A stretch of 16,087 nucleotides of DNA from an uncultured Bacilli bacterium (GCA_947589375.1 CANQAO010000009.1:1-16087), one strand, 5' to 3'; shown: positions 1-7,788, counted from the first letter of the stretch. Made by a program: numbers and translations. The notes: generated from the sequence alone by a model not told the origin.

Positions 1-111
1 TTCGTCCTTGATTTATAACTTTCAACGATTAAATTCCCGTTCTTAAAAAAACGGGCACTTTAAATTTTATTCAATGAAAATAGTTTTGTCCTTTTATTTT
101 TATTGATTTTT
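1..111. other. Left-edge sequence before the lysS promoter
   Basis: No gene can be assigned. An inverted repeat CCCGTT (35-40) / AACGGG (about 50-55) could be the end of a terminator for a gene left of the window, but no clean T-run follows it. Short open tails end at 18 and 46 in two frames; either could be the C-terminus of an upstream gene, and neither is recognisable. Confidence 0.3.
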
Positions 112-120
112 TGATATAAT
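112..120 (+). promoter_or_regulatory. lysS promoter (extended -10)
   Basis: TGATATAAT is a perfect extended -10 element, 33 bases before the lysS start codon. There is no good -35 at 17 bp, which is tolerated when the TGn extension is present. AGGAGG at 139-144 is the ribosome site. Confidence 0.6.
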
Positions 121-152
121 TATCAAGGAAAACCTTATAGGAGGCGAAGTAG

Positions 153-1631
153 ATGCGTGAATTTACAGAACAAGAACAAGTAAGAAGAGAAAAGGCTAAA
201 GCTTTAGAAGAAAAAGGGATAAAACCTTTTGGTGACAAAATAAATGTTACCTCTAATTCTAAAATTATCAAAGATAACCATCTTGAACAATCCAAAGAAG
301 AACTAGAAGCAATAAAAGACGAAGTAGTTATTGCTGGCCGTATTATGACAAAAAGACGTAATGGTAAAGCTGGTTTCTTCCACATTCAGGATAGATATGG
401 CCAAATTCAAATCTATATTAGACTAGATAATGTCGGTGAAGAAGCTTATGAATTATATAAAGCGGCGGACCTTGGTGATATTGTCGGAATTGAAGGTTAT
501 GTCTTTAAAACCAATACCGGTGAACTTTCAGTGCATGCCACTAAATTTATGCACATTGTTAAAGCTTTAAAACCACTACCTGAAAAATTCCATGGACTTA
601 CTGATGTCGAAGAAAGATTTAGAAGAAGATATGTCGATTTAATTATGAATGAAGACGCTAGAAATGTCGCTTTTGCGCGTCCTAAAATTATTAGAACTAT
701 CCAAAAGTATTTAGATGATTTAGGCTATGTTGAAGTCGAAACGCCTATTTTAAATCCGATTTTAGGTGGGGCGGCCGCTAGACCTTTTATTACTCATCAC
801 AATGCTCTAGATATGCCATTTTATTTAAGAATTGCTACTGAACTACCACTTAAAAAATTATTAGTCGGTGGTATGGATGCCGTTTATGAAATCGGGAGAA
901 TTTTTAGGAATGAAGGAGTTGATCGCACTCATAATCCTGAATTTACTTCCATCGAACTTTATAAAGCCTATAGTGATTTAGAAGGGATGATGGAAGTAGC
1001 TGAAGGTATTGTCAGCAGTGTTTGTATGGAAATAAATGATACTTATAATATTACTTATCGTGGTAAAGAATTAGATTTAAAACCACCTTATAAAAGAGCG
1101 CATATGGTTGATTTAATCAAAGAAAAAACTGGTGTTGATTTCTGGAAAGAAATGACTTTAGATGAAGCTAAAGAAATTGCCAAAAGACATCACGTCGAAT
1201 TAGAAGAACACTTCGGTTTTGGTCATATTGTTAATGCTTTCTTTGAAGAATTTGTCGAAGATACAATCGTTGAACCAACCTTTGTCTATGGCCATCCCAT
1301 CGAAATTAGCCCGCTAGCGAGAAAAAGTGAGGATCCAAGATATACTGAAAGATTTGAATTATTTATTGATGGTATGGAATATGGCAATGCCTTTACAGAG
1401 TTAAATGATCCAATCGATCAGTATGAAAGATTTGAAAATCAACTTAAAGAAAGAGAACTCGGTAATGAAGAAGCTAATGAAATGGATATGGATTTCGTCG
1501 AAGCTTTAGAATATGGTATGCCACCAGCTGGGGGCATGGGAATTGGTATCGATAGATTAGTTATGCTTGTAACTGGCTGTGAGACAGTAAGAGAAGTAAT
1601 CTTATTCCCACATATGCGAAATAAAAATTAA
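153..1631 (+). CDS. lysS: Lysyl-tRNA synthetase, class II
   Basis: This cytosolic enzyme joins lysine to tRNA-Lys using ATP. The 492-residue product has the usual length for bacterial class II LysRS. It has an N-terminal helical arm, an OB-fold anticodon-binding domain over roughly residues 55-160 and a class II catalytic core. Motif 2 (FRNEGVDRTHNPEF) lies near residue 250 and motif 3 (GGMGIGIDRLVM) near residue 460. The ATG sits 8 bases after AGGAGG, which fixes the start. It appears monocistronic, with its own extended -10 promoter upstream and a strong hairpin terminator 20 bases past the stop. Nothing is missing from the active-site motifs, and the assignment is secure from them. Confidence 0.97.
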   Translation: MREFTEQEQVRREKAKALEEKGIKPFGDKINVTSNSKIIKDNHLEQSKEELEAIKDEVVIAGRIMTKRRNGKAGFFHIQDRYGQIQIYIRLDNVGEEAYELYKAADLGDIVGIEGYVFKTNTGELSVHATKFMHIVKALKPLPEKFHGLTDVEERFRRRYVDLIMNEDARNVAFARPKIIRTIQKYLDDLGYVEVETPILNPILGGAAARPFITHHNALDMPFYLRIATELPLKKLLVGGMDAVYEIGRIFRNEGVDRTHNPEFTSIELYKAYSDLEGMMEVAEGIVSSVCMEINDTYNITYRGKELDLKPPYKRAHMVDLIKEKTGVDFWKEMTLDEAKEIAKRHHVELEEHFGFGHIVNAFFEEFVEDTIVEPTFVYGHPIEISPLARKSEDPRYTERFELFIDGMEYGNAFTELNDPIDQYERFENQLKERELGNEEANEMDMDFVEALEYGMPPAGGMGIGIDRLVMLVTGCETVREVILFPHMRNKN

Positions 1632-1650
1632 TGACTAAAATAAACTATTT

Positions 1651-1681
1651 GAGGTGAAATTTATTTTACCTCTTTTCTTTT
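1651..1681 (+). terminator. lysS intrinsic terminator
   Basis: GAGGTGAAA (1651-1659) pairs with TTTTACCTC (about 1664-1672) around a short loop, with one G-T wobble, and is followed by TTTTCTTTT. This is a typical rho-independent terminator. It separates lysS from the next gene. Confidence 0.85.
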
Positions 1682-1705
1682 GCAATCAATTATGGTAGAA
1701 TACCG

Positions 1706-1733
1706 TTTAAAGTCATATTAGATATTTTATAAT
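1706..1733 (+). promoter_or_regulatory. Probable promoter of the 306-residue hypothetical gene
   Basis: TATAAT at 1728-1733 is a perfect -10. A weak -35 (TTTAAA, 1706-1711) sits 16 bp upstream. The start codon follows 42 bases later, behind AGGAG at 1761-1765. Confidence 0.5.
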
Positions 1734-1775
1734 AGTATTAAATAATGACCTTGATTAAAAAGGAGATTTTAGAAA

Positions 1776-2696
1776 ATGAATGGAATTAATAAAATACCAG
1801 TTATGATAAAAAAAGAAAGTCAAAGATTACAAATGTATAAAAGAGATTTAGAAAATAAGGGGATAAACTCTAAGTTTCCGATAATGTATATAGAAGTAAC
1901 TGAAGATCAAAATCCGTTGGCAGAAATGACAAAAATTGAGATGTTTTTGGAAAAATATTTAGAACATTATGCCACCAAATATAAACAATTGTTAAATGAT
2001 TTAAACTTAGAATTTATTAATTATGGTAGGACAGAAATGGTTTATGTACTAACCGATAATGATAATGTTATGACTGCGTTGTCAGTCAAACAACCAGCAG
2101 TCCAAGTTGGCAGTGTTTTTAAGGAAGTCCAAAATTTATTAGAATTAAAAGAAAAAGATAGTAGAGTAGTAGCTCCAATTGATTATTTTCGGATTGGAAA
2201 TCAAGAACTTTATGCCGCACCATATATCAGTCAAGCAAGATGTGTGGCTAATTTTGGCACTTGGGGAGTTTATGTGCCTGAACCATATTATCGCTTTGAA
2301 GAATTTACTTTAAAACAAGCCAGTATTATCAATTCATGTATGGTAGCTAAACTTGTTAGTCTATATAATTTTCAAAAGCAAGAAGGAATCTCTAATTTTA
2401 CATTAGATGGTGGCGATTTTATCTTGTTAAAGGGCTGGGAAAAGTTAAAATTAACTAGAGAAAATATTTTTAAGTTATTATATCTAGTGGCTGCTAGAGA
2501 TAAGCTTAAATGTTCGTTTGAAGAATATTTGGCTATGCTTAAGGAAGAATTCTTACATGCGCCGTTAATACAAAGATCAGGCATCTTTAACTATAAAATA
2601 TCACCTATGCAAATGGATGATATAGATAAAGGCATTGAGTTTGGTAAAACAATTATAAATAATCAAAAAAAATTAATTAAAAAAAATAATCACTAG
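1776..2696 (+). CDS. Hypothetical protein, 306 residues
   Basis: I do not recognise this protein. It is soluble-looking, with no signal peptide or membrane segment, a charged helical N-terminus (residues about 10-30), a Lys-rich C-terminus and many aromatic residues in the middle (NFGTWGVYVPEPYYRFEEF, around residues 170-190). The order of segments, with LDGGDFILLKG around residues 210-222 followed by a helical C-terminal lobe, is loosely reminiscent of kinase-like or aminoglycoside-phosphotransferase-like folds (an HGDxxxxN-type loop), but the invariant residues are absent, so that is only a guess. The ATG is preceded by AGGAG at a 10-base spacing. It has its own promoter, and lysS is terminated before it, so position says little about its function. 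Confidence 0.8.
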   Translation: MNGINKIPVMIKKESQRLQMYKRDLENKGINSKFPIMYIEVTEDQNPLAEMTKIEMFLEKYLEHYATKYKQLLNDLNLEFINYGRTEMVYVLTDNDNVMTALSVKQPAVQVGSVFKEVQNLLELKEKDSRVVAPIDYFRIGNQELYAAPYISQARCVANFGTWGVYVPEPYYRFEEFTLKQASIINSCMVAKLVSLYNFQKQEGISNFTLDGGDFILLKGWEKLKLTRENIFKLLYLVAARDKLKCSFEEYLAMLKEEFLHAPLIQRSGIFNYKISPMQMDDIDKGIEFGKTIINNQKKLIKKNNH

Positions 2697-2710
2697 GAGA
2701 TAATTTATTT

Positions 2711-2737
2711 AAAATAAAAAAGTGCCTTAAGCACTTT
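2711..2737 (-). terminator. lexA terminator overlapping its stop codon
   Basis: A perfect 7-bp stem AAAGTGC (2719-2725) / GCACTTT (2731-2737) with a 5-base loop. On the minus strand it is followed by a T-rich run. The lexA stop codon (2736-2738) lies in the first arm. It may also weakly end the plus-strand hypothetical gene, but no good plus-strand T-run follows. Confidence 0.75.
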
Positions 2738-3353
2738 ATAATTTACGATATAGGCCAATCGCTTTACCTAAGATAGTGACTTTATCTAAGATAATTGGTT
2801 CCATGGTATCGTTTTCAGGTTGTAATCTAAAATGAGTTTGTTCTTTATAATATGTTTTTAATGTCACTTCGTTTTCCGCCGTCATGGCCACGACAATATC
2901 GCCATTATGAGCGGTATTTTTTCGTTCCACAATAACGACATCACCATCTAATATGCCAGCATTAATCATACTTTCACCACTTACTTTTAAAGTAAAGACT
3001 TCTTTACCTTTAGGGAGTAAGTAAGCAGGTAAGCTAAAATATTCATCGGGCATTTCAATCGCTTCGATAGGTGAGCCAGCGGTAATTTTTCCAAGTAATG
3101 GGACTTCGACGACTTTGTCATCAGTCTGCGCATATTCGTTATCAACTAATAATTCAATCGCGCGATTTTTCGAAAAATCTTTACGAATAAATCCTTTTTT
3201 TTCAAGATTCTTAAGATGTGCATGAATAGTCGCTGGTGAAGAGGTGTCTAAAGCGGCCCCAATTTCTCTAACTGTAGGTGGATAACCATGTGACACAATA
3301 TATGATTTTACATAATCTAAAACATCTTTTTGGCGATTAGTCAGTTTTTCCAT
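2736..3353 (-). CDS. lexA: LexA, SOS repressor
   Basis: LexA is the transcriptional repressor of the DNA-damage response. RecA filaments trigger it to cleave itself. The product is 205 residues, the normal length. The N-terminal winged helix (about residues 1-70) carries the recognition region around PPTVREIGAALDTSSPATIHAHL. The cleavage bond is Ala92-Gly93 (ITAGSP). The catalytic dyad is Ser128 (in SGESM) and Lys166 (in EVTLK), in the C-terminal peptidase domain. All functional residues are present, so it should be autocleavable. An AGGAGG ribosome site precedes the ATG. It is divergent from a small membrane peptide gene, and LexA-type boxes overlap both promoters, which implies autoregulation. 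The lexA / small peptide / tkt / yneF order matches Bacillus. Confidence 0.97.
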   Translation of the reverse strand: MEKLTNRQKDVLDYVKSYIVSHGYPPTVREIGAALDTSSPATIHAHLKNLEKKGFIRKDFSKNRAIELLVDNEYAQTDDKVVEVPLLGKITAGSPIEAIEMPDEYFSLPAYLLPKGKEVFTLKVSGESMINAGILDGDVVIVERKNTAHNGDIVVAMTAENEVTLKTYYKEQTHFRLQPENDTMEPIILDKVTILGKAIGLYRKL

Positions 3354-3379
3354 ACAATTCCTCCTTTACTTTCATCTTC

Positions 3380-3408
3380 ATCTTAACACATTTTTGTAAA
3401 CTTGTCAA
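3380..3408 (-). promoter_or_regulatory. lexA promoter
   Basis: Read on the minus strand this is TTGACA (3403-3408), a 17-bp spacer, then TAAGAT (3380-3385). The -35 is perfect and the -10 near-consensus. A LexA box overlaps the -35. Confidence 0.8.
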
Positions 3409-3419
3409 ACTTTTGTTCG
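3406..3419 (-). promoter_or_regulatory. LexA (SOS) box of lexA
   Basis: Minus-strand CGAACAAAAGTTTG fits 12 of 14 positions of the Gram-positive SOS box CGAACRNRYGTTYC (established for Bacillus). It overlaps the lexA -35, so bound LexA would block RNA polymerase. Confidence 0.8.
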
Positions 3420-3427
3420 GAAATTTA

Positions 3428-3456
3428 TTGACACGAATAAATGTTCGTGTTAAAAT
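3428..3456 (+). promoter_or_regulatory. SOS promoter of the small membrane peptide
   Basis: TTGACA (3428-3433), exactly 17 bp, then TAAAAT (3451-3456). The spacer is entirely occupied by the LexA box and its flanking bases. Confidence 0.85.
3434..3447 (+). promoter_or_regulatory. LexA (SOS) box inside the promoter spacer
   Basis: CGAATAAATGTTCG fits 12 of 14 positions of the Gram-positive SOS box. It is the core of a longer inverted repeat, ACACGAA / TTCGTGT, at 3431-3450. Its centre is 28 bp from that of the lexA box. Confidence 0.85.
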
Positions 3457-3481
3457 GAGGTTGAAAAAGGAGGAATGAAAA

Positions 3482-3613
3482 GTGGAAATTTTAAAAAACA
3501 AAGTAACAATTTTATTCATTGTCATGATTTTAGGAGTATCATATATTGGAGGTTTAGAAAACAATAATAACTTTGAAGAAACTAATGAAAATTTAATTTC
3601 GGCAAATGCTTAA
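3482..3613 (+). CDS. Small SOS-controlled membrane peptide, YneA-like
   Basis: This 43-residue protein starts at GTG, 8 bases after AAGGAGG (3467-3473). It has a short basic N-terminus (MEILKNK), one hydrophobic membrane segment (about residues 8-24) and a short acidic, Asn-rich outer tail ending in SANA. It lies exactly where Bacillus carries yneA, divergent from lexA and ahead of tkt, under a promoter with a LexA box. YneA and the unrelated but analogous SidA and DivS are SOS-induced, single-pass inhibitors of cell division. By inference this is a division-arrest peptide acting at the membrane. Unlike YneA it has no LysM domain and is less than half as long, so sequence alone does not prove the function. 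An overlapping ATG frame at 3475 gives a non-hydrophobic peptide and was not chosen. Confidence 0.72.
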   Translation: MEILKNKVTILFIVMILGVSYIGGLENNNNFEETNENLISANA

Positions 3614-3620
3614 ATAATGG

Positions 3621-3649
3621 TTTAAAAATGATAACAATTTTGTTATAAT
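3621..3649 (+). promoter_or_regulatory. tkt promoter
   Basis: TTTAAA (3621-3626), a 17-bp spacer, then TATAAT (3644-3649) with a TGT extended -10 just before it. It lies between the SOS peptide and tkt, so tkt can be expressed without SOS induction. Read-through from the SOS promoter is also possible because no terminator separates them. Confidence 0.7.
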
Positions 3650-3668
3650 TAAACTTGAGGGGATCATT

Positions 3669-5606
3669 ATGAATGAAGATGCATTAGCCAATTTAAAAGC
3701 ACTTGGTATCGATATGATACATGAAGCGGGTAGTGGCCATCCGGGAATTGTTTTATCGGCGGCCCCAATTTTATATACTGTATACGCTAAACATATGCAT
3801 ATAAATCCTAAAATGCCTGATTGGATCAATCGTGATCGTTTTGTCTTATCCGCCGGTCATGGTTCAGCCCTTTTATATGCCTGCCTTTATATGGCGGATT
3901 TTATTACCCTTAAAGACTTAAAAGAATTTCGTAAGTTGGGGTCTAGAACGCCAGGCCATCCAGAATATAAATTGACGCCGGGAGTAGAAATGAGTACCGG
4001 TCCTTTAGGCCAAGGTTTAGCTTCGGCTGTGGGCATGGCTATAGGTCTTAAACATTTAAAAGAAAAATTTAAAGAGGCGGATTTAATCGATAATTATGTT
4101 TACGTTTTATGCGGTGATGGGGATTTAATGGAAGGCCTTAGTTATGAAGCTTCTTCTTTAGCTGGAACTTTAAAATTAGATAATTTAATTATTTTATATG
4201 ATTCTAATGATATGTCTTTAGATGGACCTACGAATATGACGTTTGATGAAGATATAAGAGAACGCTTTGATGCCATGGGCTTTTATACCACATTAGTTAA
4301 AAATAGTAGTATTTCGGAAATCGATAAAGCCCTAAAACGCGCTAAAAAAAGTGATTTACCAGCTTTAGTAGAAATTAAAACGATTCTCGGTAAAGATTCG
4401 CTCTTAGAAGGCACGAATAAAGCTCATGGTAATCCCTTAACAGCTGAAGATATTAAACAGTTAAAGACTAAACTTGGAGTTCCTAACGAACCTTTTTATA
4501 TAAATTCTTTAGCCATTAAAGCTTTTCGTGATGAGATTGCTACTAGAACTGATGCCAAATTTAAAGTATGGGATCAAAAATATCAAGCATATATTAGTAA
4601 AAAAGGAAATCTTAAGCAAATGGAAGATTTTAAACATGGACACATTGATTTTCAAATTAAAAATAATCCCTTTAATGAACTTAAAGATGAAGCGACTAGA
4701 GAAAGCATGAATAAAGTTTTGAATTTTATCAGTGATCAAAGTGATTTAATTTTTGGTGGTAGTGCGGATTTAGCGAGCTCCACAAAAGCTTATTTAGATG
4801 GTAAAGGGGATTTTAGTAAAGATAATTATAATGGCTCTAATATTAGATTTGGTGTTCGTGAACATGCGATGGGGGCTATTTTAAATGGTATGGCAGTTAT
4901 TGGTTATTTACCATTTGGTTCGACTTTTCTAGCCTTTTCTGATTATTTAAAACCAGCTATGCGGATGAGTGCCCTAATGGATTTACCAGTTACTTATATA
5001 TTTACACACGATTCTATCTGTGTCGGTGAAGATGGACCAACGCACGAGCCCATTGAACAAATAGCCGCCCTTAGAGCAATGCCTAATATGACGGTTTATC
5101 GTCCGGCTGATTTTAAAGAAACTTTAGGTAGTTTTTTAACCGCTTTTGCGTTAAAAAAACCATGCACTATTATTTTAACAAGACAAAAAGTTAAAGCTTT
5201 AGAAAATACTAACCCTAAAGAAATTATTAAAGGTGGTTATATCGTTAAAAAAGAAAATAGTTTTCCAAATGCTATTTTCATTGCTACGGGTTCTGAAGTT
5301 AATATGGCTTTAGCTTTAGCCGAGGAACTTCAAAAAGATGATTATGATATTCGGGTAGTCTCAATGCCATCGGTGGAACTTTTCTTACAAAATAGTAAAG
5401 AATATCAAAATGACATTTTAATTCCTGGCGTGAAAACTTTCTTTATCGAAGCTAGTACAGGTCAAGAATTAAGAAGATTTGTTTCTAATGATAAATATTT
5501 AATTACCTTAAATTCGTTTGGAACCAGCGCTAAAACCCAAGATGTTTTAAGTTATATGGATTTTTCTTACGAACAAATAAAACAAAAGATTAAGAAAATA
5601 TTGTAA
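3669..5606 (+). CDS. tkt: Transketolase
   Basis: Transketolase is a cytosolic thiamine-diphosphate enzyme that moves two-carbon units between sugar phosphates in the non-oxidative pentose phosphate pathway. The 645-residue product is slightly shorter than the usual 660 or so, mainly at the N-terminus. The active-site histidine motif GSGHPG is at residues 21-26, the thiamine-diphosphate/Mg motif GDGDLMEG around 149-156, and the GEDGPTHEPIEQ loop around 452. The C-terminal domain is present. GAGGGGA at 3656-3662 precedes the ATG. No terminator follows, and yneF starts 59 bases later with its own promoter, the same pairing as in Bacillus. Confidence 0.97.
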   Translation: MNEDALANLKALGIDMIHEAGSGHPGIVLSAAPILYTVYAKHMHINPKMPDWINRDRFVLSAGHGSALLYACLYMADFITLKDLKEFRKLGSRTPGHPEYKLTPGVEMSTGPLGQGLASAVGMAIGLKHLKEKFKEADLIDNYVYVLCGDGDLMEGLSYEASSLAGTLKLDNLIILYDSNDMSLDGPTNMTFDEDIRERFDAMGFYTTLVKNSSISEIDKALKRAKKSDLPALVEIKTILGKDSLLEGTNKAHGNPLTAEDIKQLKTKLGVPNEPFYINSLAIKAFRDEIATRTDAKFKVWDQKYQAYISKKGNLKQMEDFKHGHIDFQIKNNPFNELKDEATRESMNKVLNFISDQSDLIFGGSADLASSTKAYLDGKGDFSKDNYNGSNIRFGVREHAMGAILNGMAVIGYLPFGSTFLAFSDYLKPAMRMSALMDLPVTYIFTHDSICVGEDGPTHEPIEQIAALRAMPNMTVYRPADFKETLGSFLTAFALKKPCTIILTRQKVKALENTNPKEIIKGGYIVKKENSFPNAIFIATGSEVNMALALAEELQKDDYDIRVVSMPSVELFLQNSKEYQNDILIPGVKTFFIEASTGQELRRFVSNDKYLITLNSFGTSAKTQDVLSYMDFSYEQIKQKIKKIL

Positions 5607-5612
5607 TTTTTC

Positions 5613-5641
5613 TTGAAAAAAGGCATAATTTCTAGTAAAAT
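5613..5641 (+). promoter_or_regulatory. yneF promoter
   Basis: TTGAAA (5613-5618), exactly 17 bp, then TAAAAT (5636-5641), in the short gap after tkt. Confidence 0.65.
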
Positions 5642-5665
5642 ACCTTATAGAAAGGACTGATAATT

Positions 5666-5884
5666 GTGGGAGCATTTTTAATAGATTTATTACAAATATT
5701 AGGAGGACTTGTAGTTGGGGCAATTATTGGCTTTTTAATTGCTAGACATTTAACTAAAAAAGAAATGAAAAAAAATCCGCCAATTAATGAACGAATGATT
5801 AAAGCCATGATGTCTGGAATGGGTAGAACCCCTAGTCAAAAACAAGTCAATCAAATGATGAAACAAATGCAGAAATATATGTAA
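5666..5884 (+). CDS. yneF: YneF family (UPF0154) membrane protein
   Basis: This 72-residue protein has one N-terminal membrane helix (about residues 3-26, Gly-rich) followed by a conserved cytoplasmic tail with KKNPPINERMIKAMMSGMG and PSQKQVNQMMKQM. The tail pattern is diagnostic of the UPF0154/YneF family of Bacilli and mollicutes, whose function is not established. The start is GTG, 9 bases after AAAGGA; TTG at 5664 is out of frame. Location directly after tkt is the conserved Bacillus arrangement. Confidence 0.92.
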   Translation: MGAFLIDLLQILGGLVVGAIIGFLIARHLTKKEMKKNPPINERMIKAMMSGMGRTPSQKQVNQMMKQMQKYM

Positions 5885-5906
5885 GGTATATTTCTTTTTT
5901 CTTAAT

Positions 5907-5935
5907 TTGACTAAATTATATTTTTTTGCTATTAT
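5907..5935 (+). promoter_or_regulatory. Promoter of the Fic gene
   Basis: TTGACT (5907-5912), 17 bp, then TATTAT (5930-5935), with TGC forming an extended -10. The predicted transcript start near 5942 leaves a leader of only about 20 bases. Confidence 0.65.
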
Positions 5936-5960
5936 AGGCCCTGGTTAAGGGGGCTTTTTT
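5936..5960 (+). terminator. yneF terminator hairpin containing the Fic ribosome site
   Basis: AGGCCC (5936-5941) can pair with GGGCTT (5951-5956) around a 9-base loop (one G-T pair), followed by TTTT right up to the Fic ATG. In a transcript coming from yneF this is a terminator and hides the AAGGGGG ribosome site (5947-5953). A transcript from the Fic promoter would start near 5942 and lack the left arm, leaving the site free. Confidence 0.5.
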
Positions 5961-6632
5961 ATGGAAAACATATATGATTTAATTATCGAATATGGTCAAA
6001 ACTGTCAAAAAAATATAACATTAGATGAAAATAATTTAGAACATCATGCTAATCCTTATGAGGAAGCTGGCATTAAGGAAATGTATAAATATGTTTATTC
6101 AGATGATATTAATTATCGTTTTGATATTTATACTTTATTAGAACTTCACCGAAAATTATATTCTAAAGTCCCATATCCCGAAGTAGGGGGTATGATTAGG
6201 AATGCAACCGCCCATTTTAATGAAGTGGCTATTGATTTGGTTCCGCATTATGAAATTAGAAATTTCCTTAAAGAGCTTGACTATGAAGTTCAAGATATTG
6301 TAAAATTAGGTGAAGATGTTTTAAATGATTATCGTCTTATTTTTGAATATATCGATAGATGTATTAAGCTTAAATGTAAATTAATATATGTTCATCCATT
6401 TGCCGATGGTAATAAAAGAAGTGTTAGAGGCTTTATCAATAAATTACTATTAAATGTAAATCTCCCTTCTGTTTATATTTACGAAGATGAACAAGTATTA
6501 TATAAAGAAGCTTTAAAAGAAGCTATTGGTGATAATGACTATACTAAAATAACTAACTTTTATTATTATAAAATAGGTGAGGCCATTAAAGAAAACGAAG
6601 CTACGTTTCATCAAAAGACATTAATAAAATAA
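5961..6632 (+). CDS. Fic-domain protein
   Basis: Fic proteins transfer AMP (or, in relatives such as Doc, phosphate) to hydroxyl side chains of target proteins. The product is 223 residues. The active-site loop HPFADGNKRSVR is at residues 145-155; His145 is the catalytic base. The canonical second Gly of HxFx(D/E)GNGR is Lys here, as in the GNKR variant. The upstream strand MIRNATAHFNEV, around residues 72-84, resembles the target-binding flap. I see no clear inhibitory (S/T)xxxE(G/N) motif and no separate antitoxin gene next to it, so self-inhibition is unproven. It sits alone between yneF and tgt with its own promoter and terminator. Its target is unknown, and whether it is a toxin or a regulatory enzyme cannot be told. 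Confidence 0.88.
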   Translation: MENIYDLIIEYGQNCQKNITLDENNLEHHANPYEEAGIKEMYKYVYSDDINYRFDIYTLLELHRKLYSKVPYPEVGGMIRNATAHFNEVAIDLVPHYEIRNFLKELDYEVQDIVKLGEDVLNDYRLIFEYIDRCIKLKCKLIYVHPFADGNKRSVRGFINKLLLNVNLPSVYIYEDEQVLYKEALKEAIGDNDYTKITNFYYYKIGEAIKENEATFHQKTLIK

Positions 6633-6652
6633 AAAGCATCTTTGCTTTTTTT
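6632..6652 (+). terminator. Fic gene terminator overlapping the stop codon
   Basis: AAAAGCA (6632-6638), loop TCTT, TGCTTTT (6643-6649), then more T. The last base of the stop codon is the first base of the stem. Confidence 0.8.
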
Positions 6653-6675
6653 CTTATAGTAAGTGAGGTTAAAGC

Positions 6676-7788
6676 ATGAAAATAAAATATGAATTAATTA
6701 CTAATGATAATCGCGCCAGATTAGGAAAACTACATACTAATCATGGGACCTTTGATACGCCAATGTTTATGCCTGTTGGTACTTTGGCCACTGTCAAAAC
6801 TTTAACCCCTGAAGAACTTAAAGAAGTAGGTAGCGCGGTTATTCTTTCCAATACTTATCATTTATGGTTACGTCCGGGGGAAGATGTTATCGAAAAAGCG
6901 GGTGGTCTTCATAAGTTTATGAATTACGATGGACCGATTTTAACCGATAGTGGAGGCTTTCAAGTTTTTTCTTTAGCTAAACCGAAAGATATTACCGAAG
7001 AAGGGGTTCATTTTAAAAGTCATTTAGATGGTAAAAATTTACTTTTAACTCCCGAACTTTCCATTCAAATTCAAAATAAACTAGATAGTGATATTGCCAT
7101 GAGTTTTGATGAATGCATTCCATATCCTGCTGATTATGATTATGCTAAAAAAAGTACTGAACGCACTTTAAGATGGGCTAAACGTGGAAAAGATGTGCAT
7201 CAAAATGCAAATCAGTCACTATTTGGAATAGTTCAAGGCGGAGCCTATCAAGATTTACGTAAATGGAGTGCTTTAGAAACGGTTAAATTAGATTTTGATG
7301 GTTATTCCATTGGTGGTACTAGTGTGGGAGAAGATAAACCGACTATGTATCAAATGATCGATGATGCGATAAAATATTTACCAGAAAATAAACCACGTTA
7401 CTTAATGGGAGTGGGGGAACCTGAAGATATTTTTGCCGGCATTGAAAGAGGCATTGATATGTTTGACTGCGTGCTACCTACAAGATTAGCCAGACATGGT
7501 AATGCTTTTACACCGCAAGGGAAAATAAATTTAAAGAATTTAAAATATAAAGAAGATTTTCTTCCTCTTGATAGTACTTGCGATTGTTATACCTGTAAGC
7601 ATTATTCGAAAGCTTATCTTAGACATTTATTTACCGCTAAAGAAAGTTTGGGTGGTCGTTTACTTTCTATTCACAATATTAGATTTTTAATCAAATTAAC
7701 GGAAAATATCAGAGAAGCAATTAAAGAAAATAGATTTTTAGAATATAAAAAAGAATTTTTAGACCAATATAAAAACCTTAATGACTAA
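6676..7788 (+). CDS. tgt: tRNA-guanine transglycosylase
   Basis: Tgt exchanges guanine 34 in the anticodon of Asp, Asn, His and Tyr tRNAs for preQ1, an early step of queuosine modification. The 370-residue TIM-barrel protein has DSGGFQVFS near residue 91 (substrate pocket and catalytic Asp), GGTSVGEDKPTM, and the nucleophile Asp264 in FDCVLPTRLARHG. A zinc site follows: CDCYTC near residues 301-306 plus the His in LRHL. GAGG at 6665-6668 precedes the ATG. No strong promoter is visible in the 43-base gap. queA and yajC, its usual neighbours, are not in the window. A TIGR04086-like gene follows convergently; in Bacillus the equivalent gene is nearby on the same strand. Confidence 0.97.
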   Translation: MKIKYELITNDNRARLGKLHTNHGTFDTPMFMPVGTLATVKTLTPEELKEVGSAVILSNTYHLWLRPGEDVIEKAGGLHKFMNYDGPILTDSGGFQVFSLAKPKDITEEGVHFKSHLDGKNLLLTPELSIQIQNKLDSDIAMSFDECIPYPADYDYAKKSTERTLRWAKRGKDVHQNANQSLFGIVQGGAYQDLRKWSALETVKLDFDGYSIGGTSVGEDKPTMYQMIDDAIKYLPENKPRYLMGVGEPEDIFAGIERGIDMFDCVLPTRLARHGNAFTPQGKINLKNLKYKEDFLPLDSTCDCYTCKHYSKAYLRHLFTAKESLGGRLLSIHNIRFLIKLTENIREAIKENRFLEYKKEFLDQYKNLND

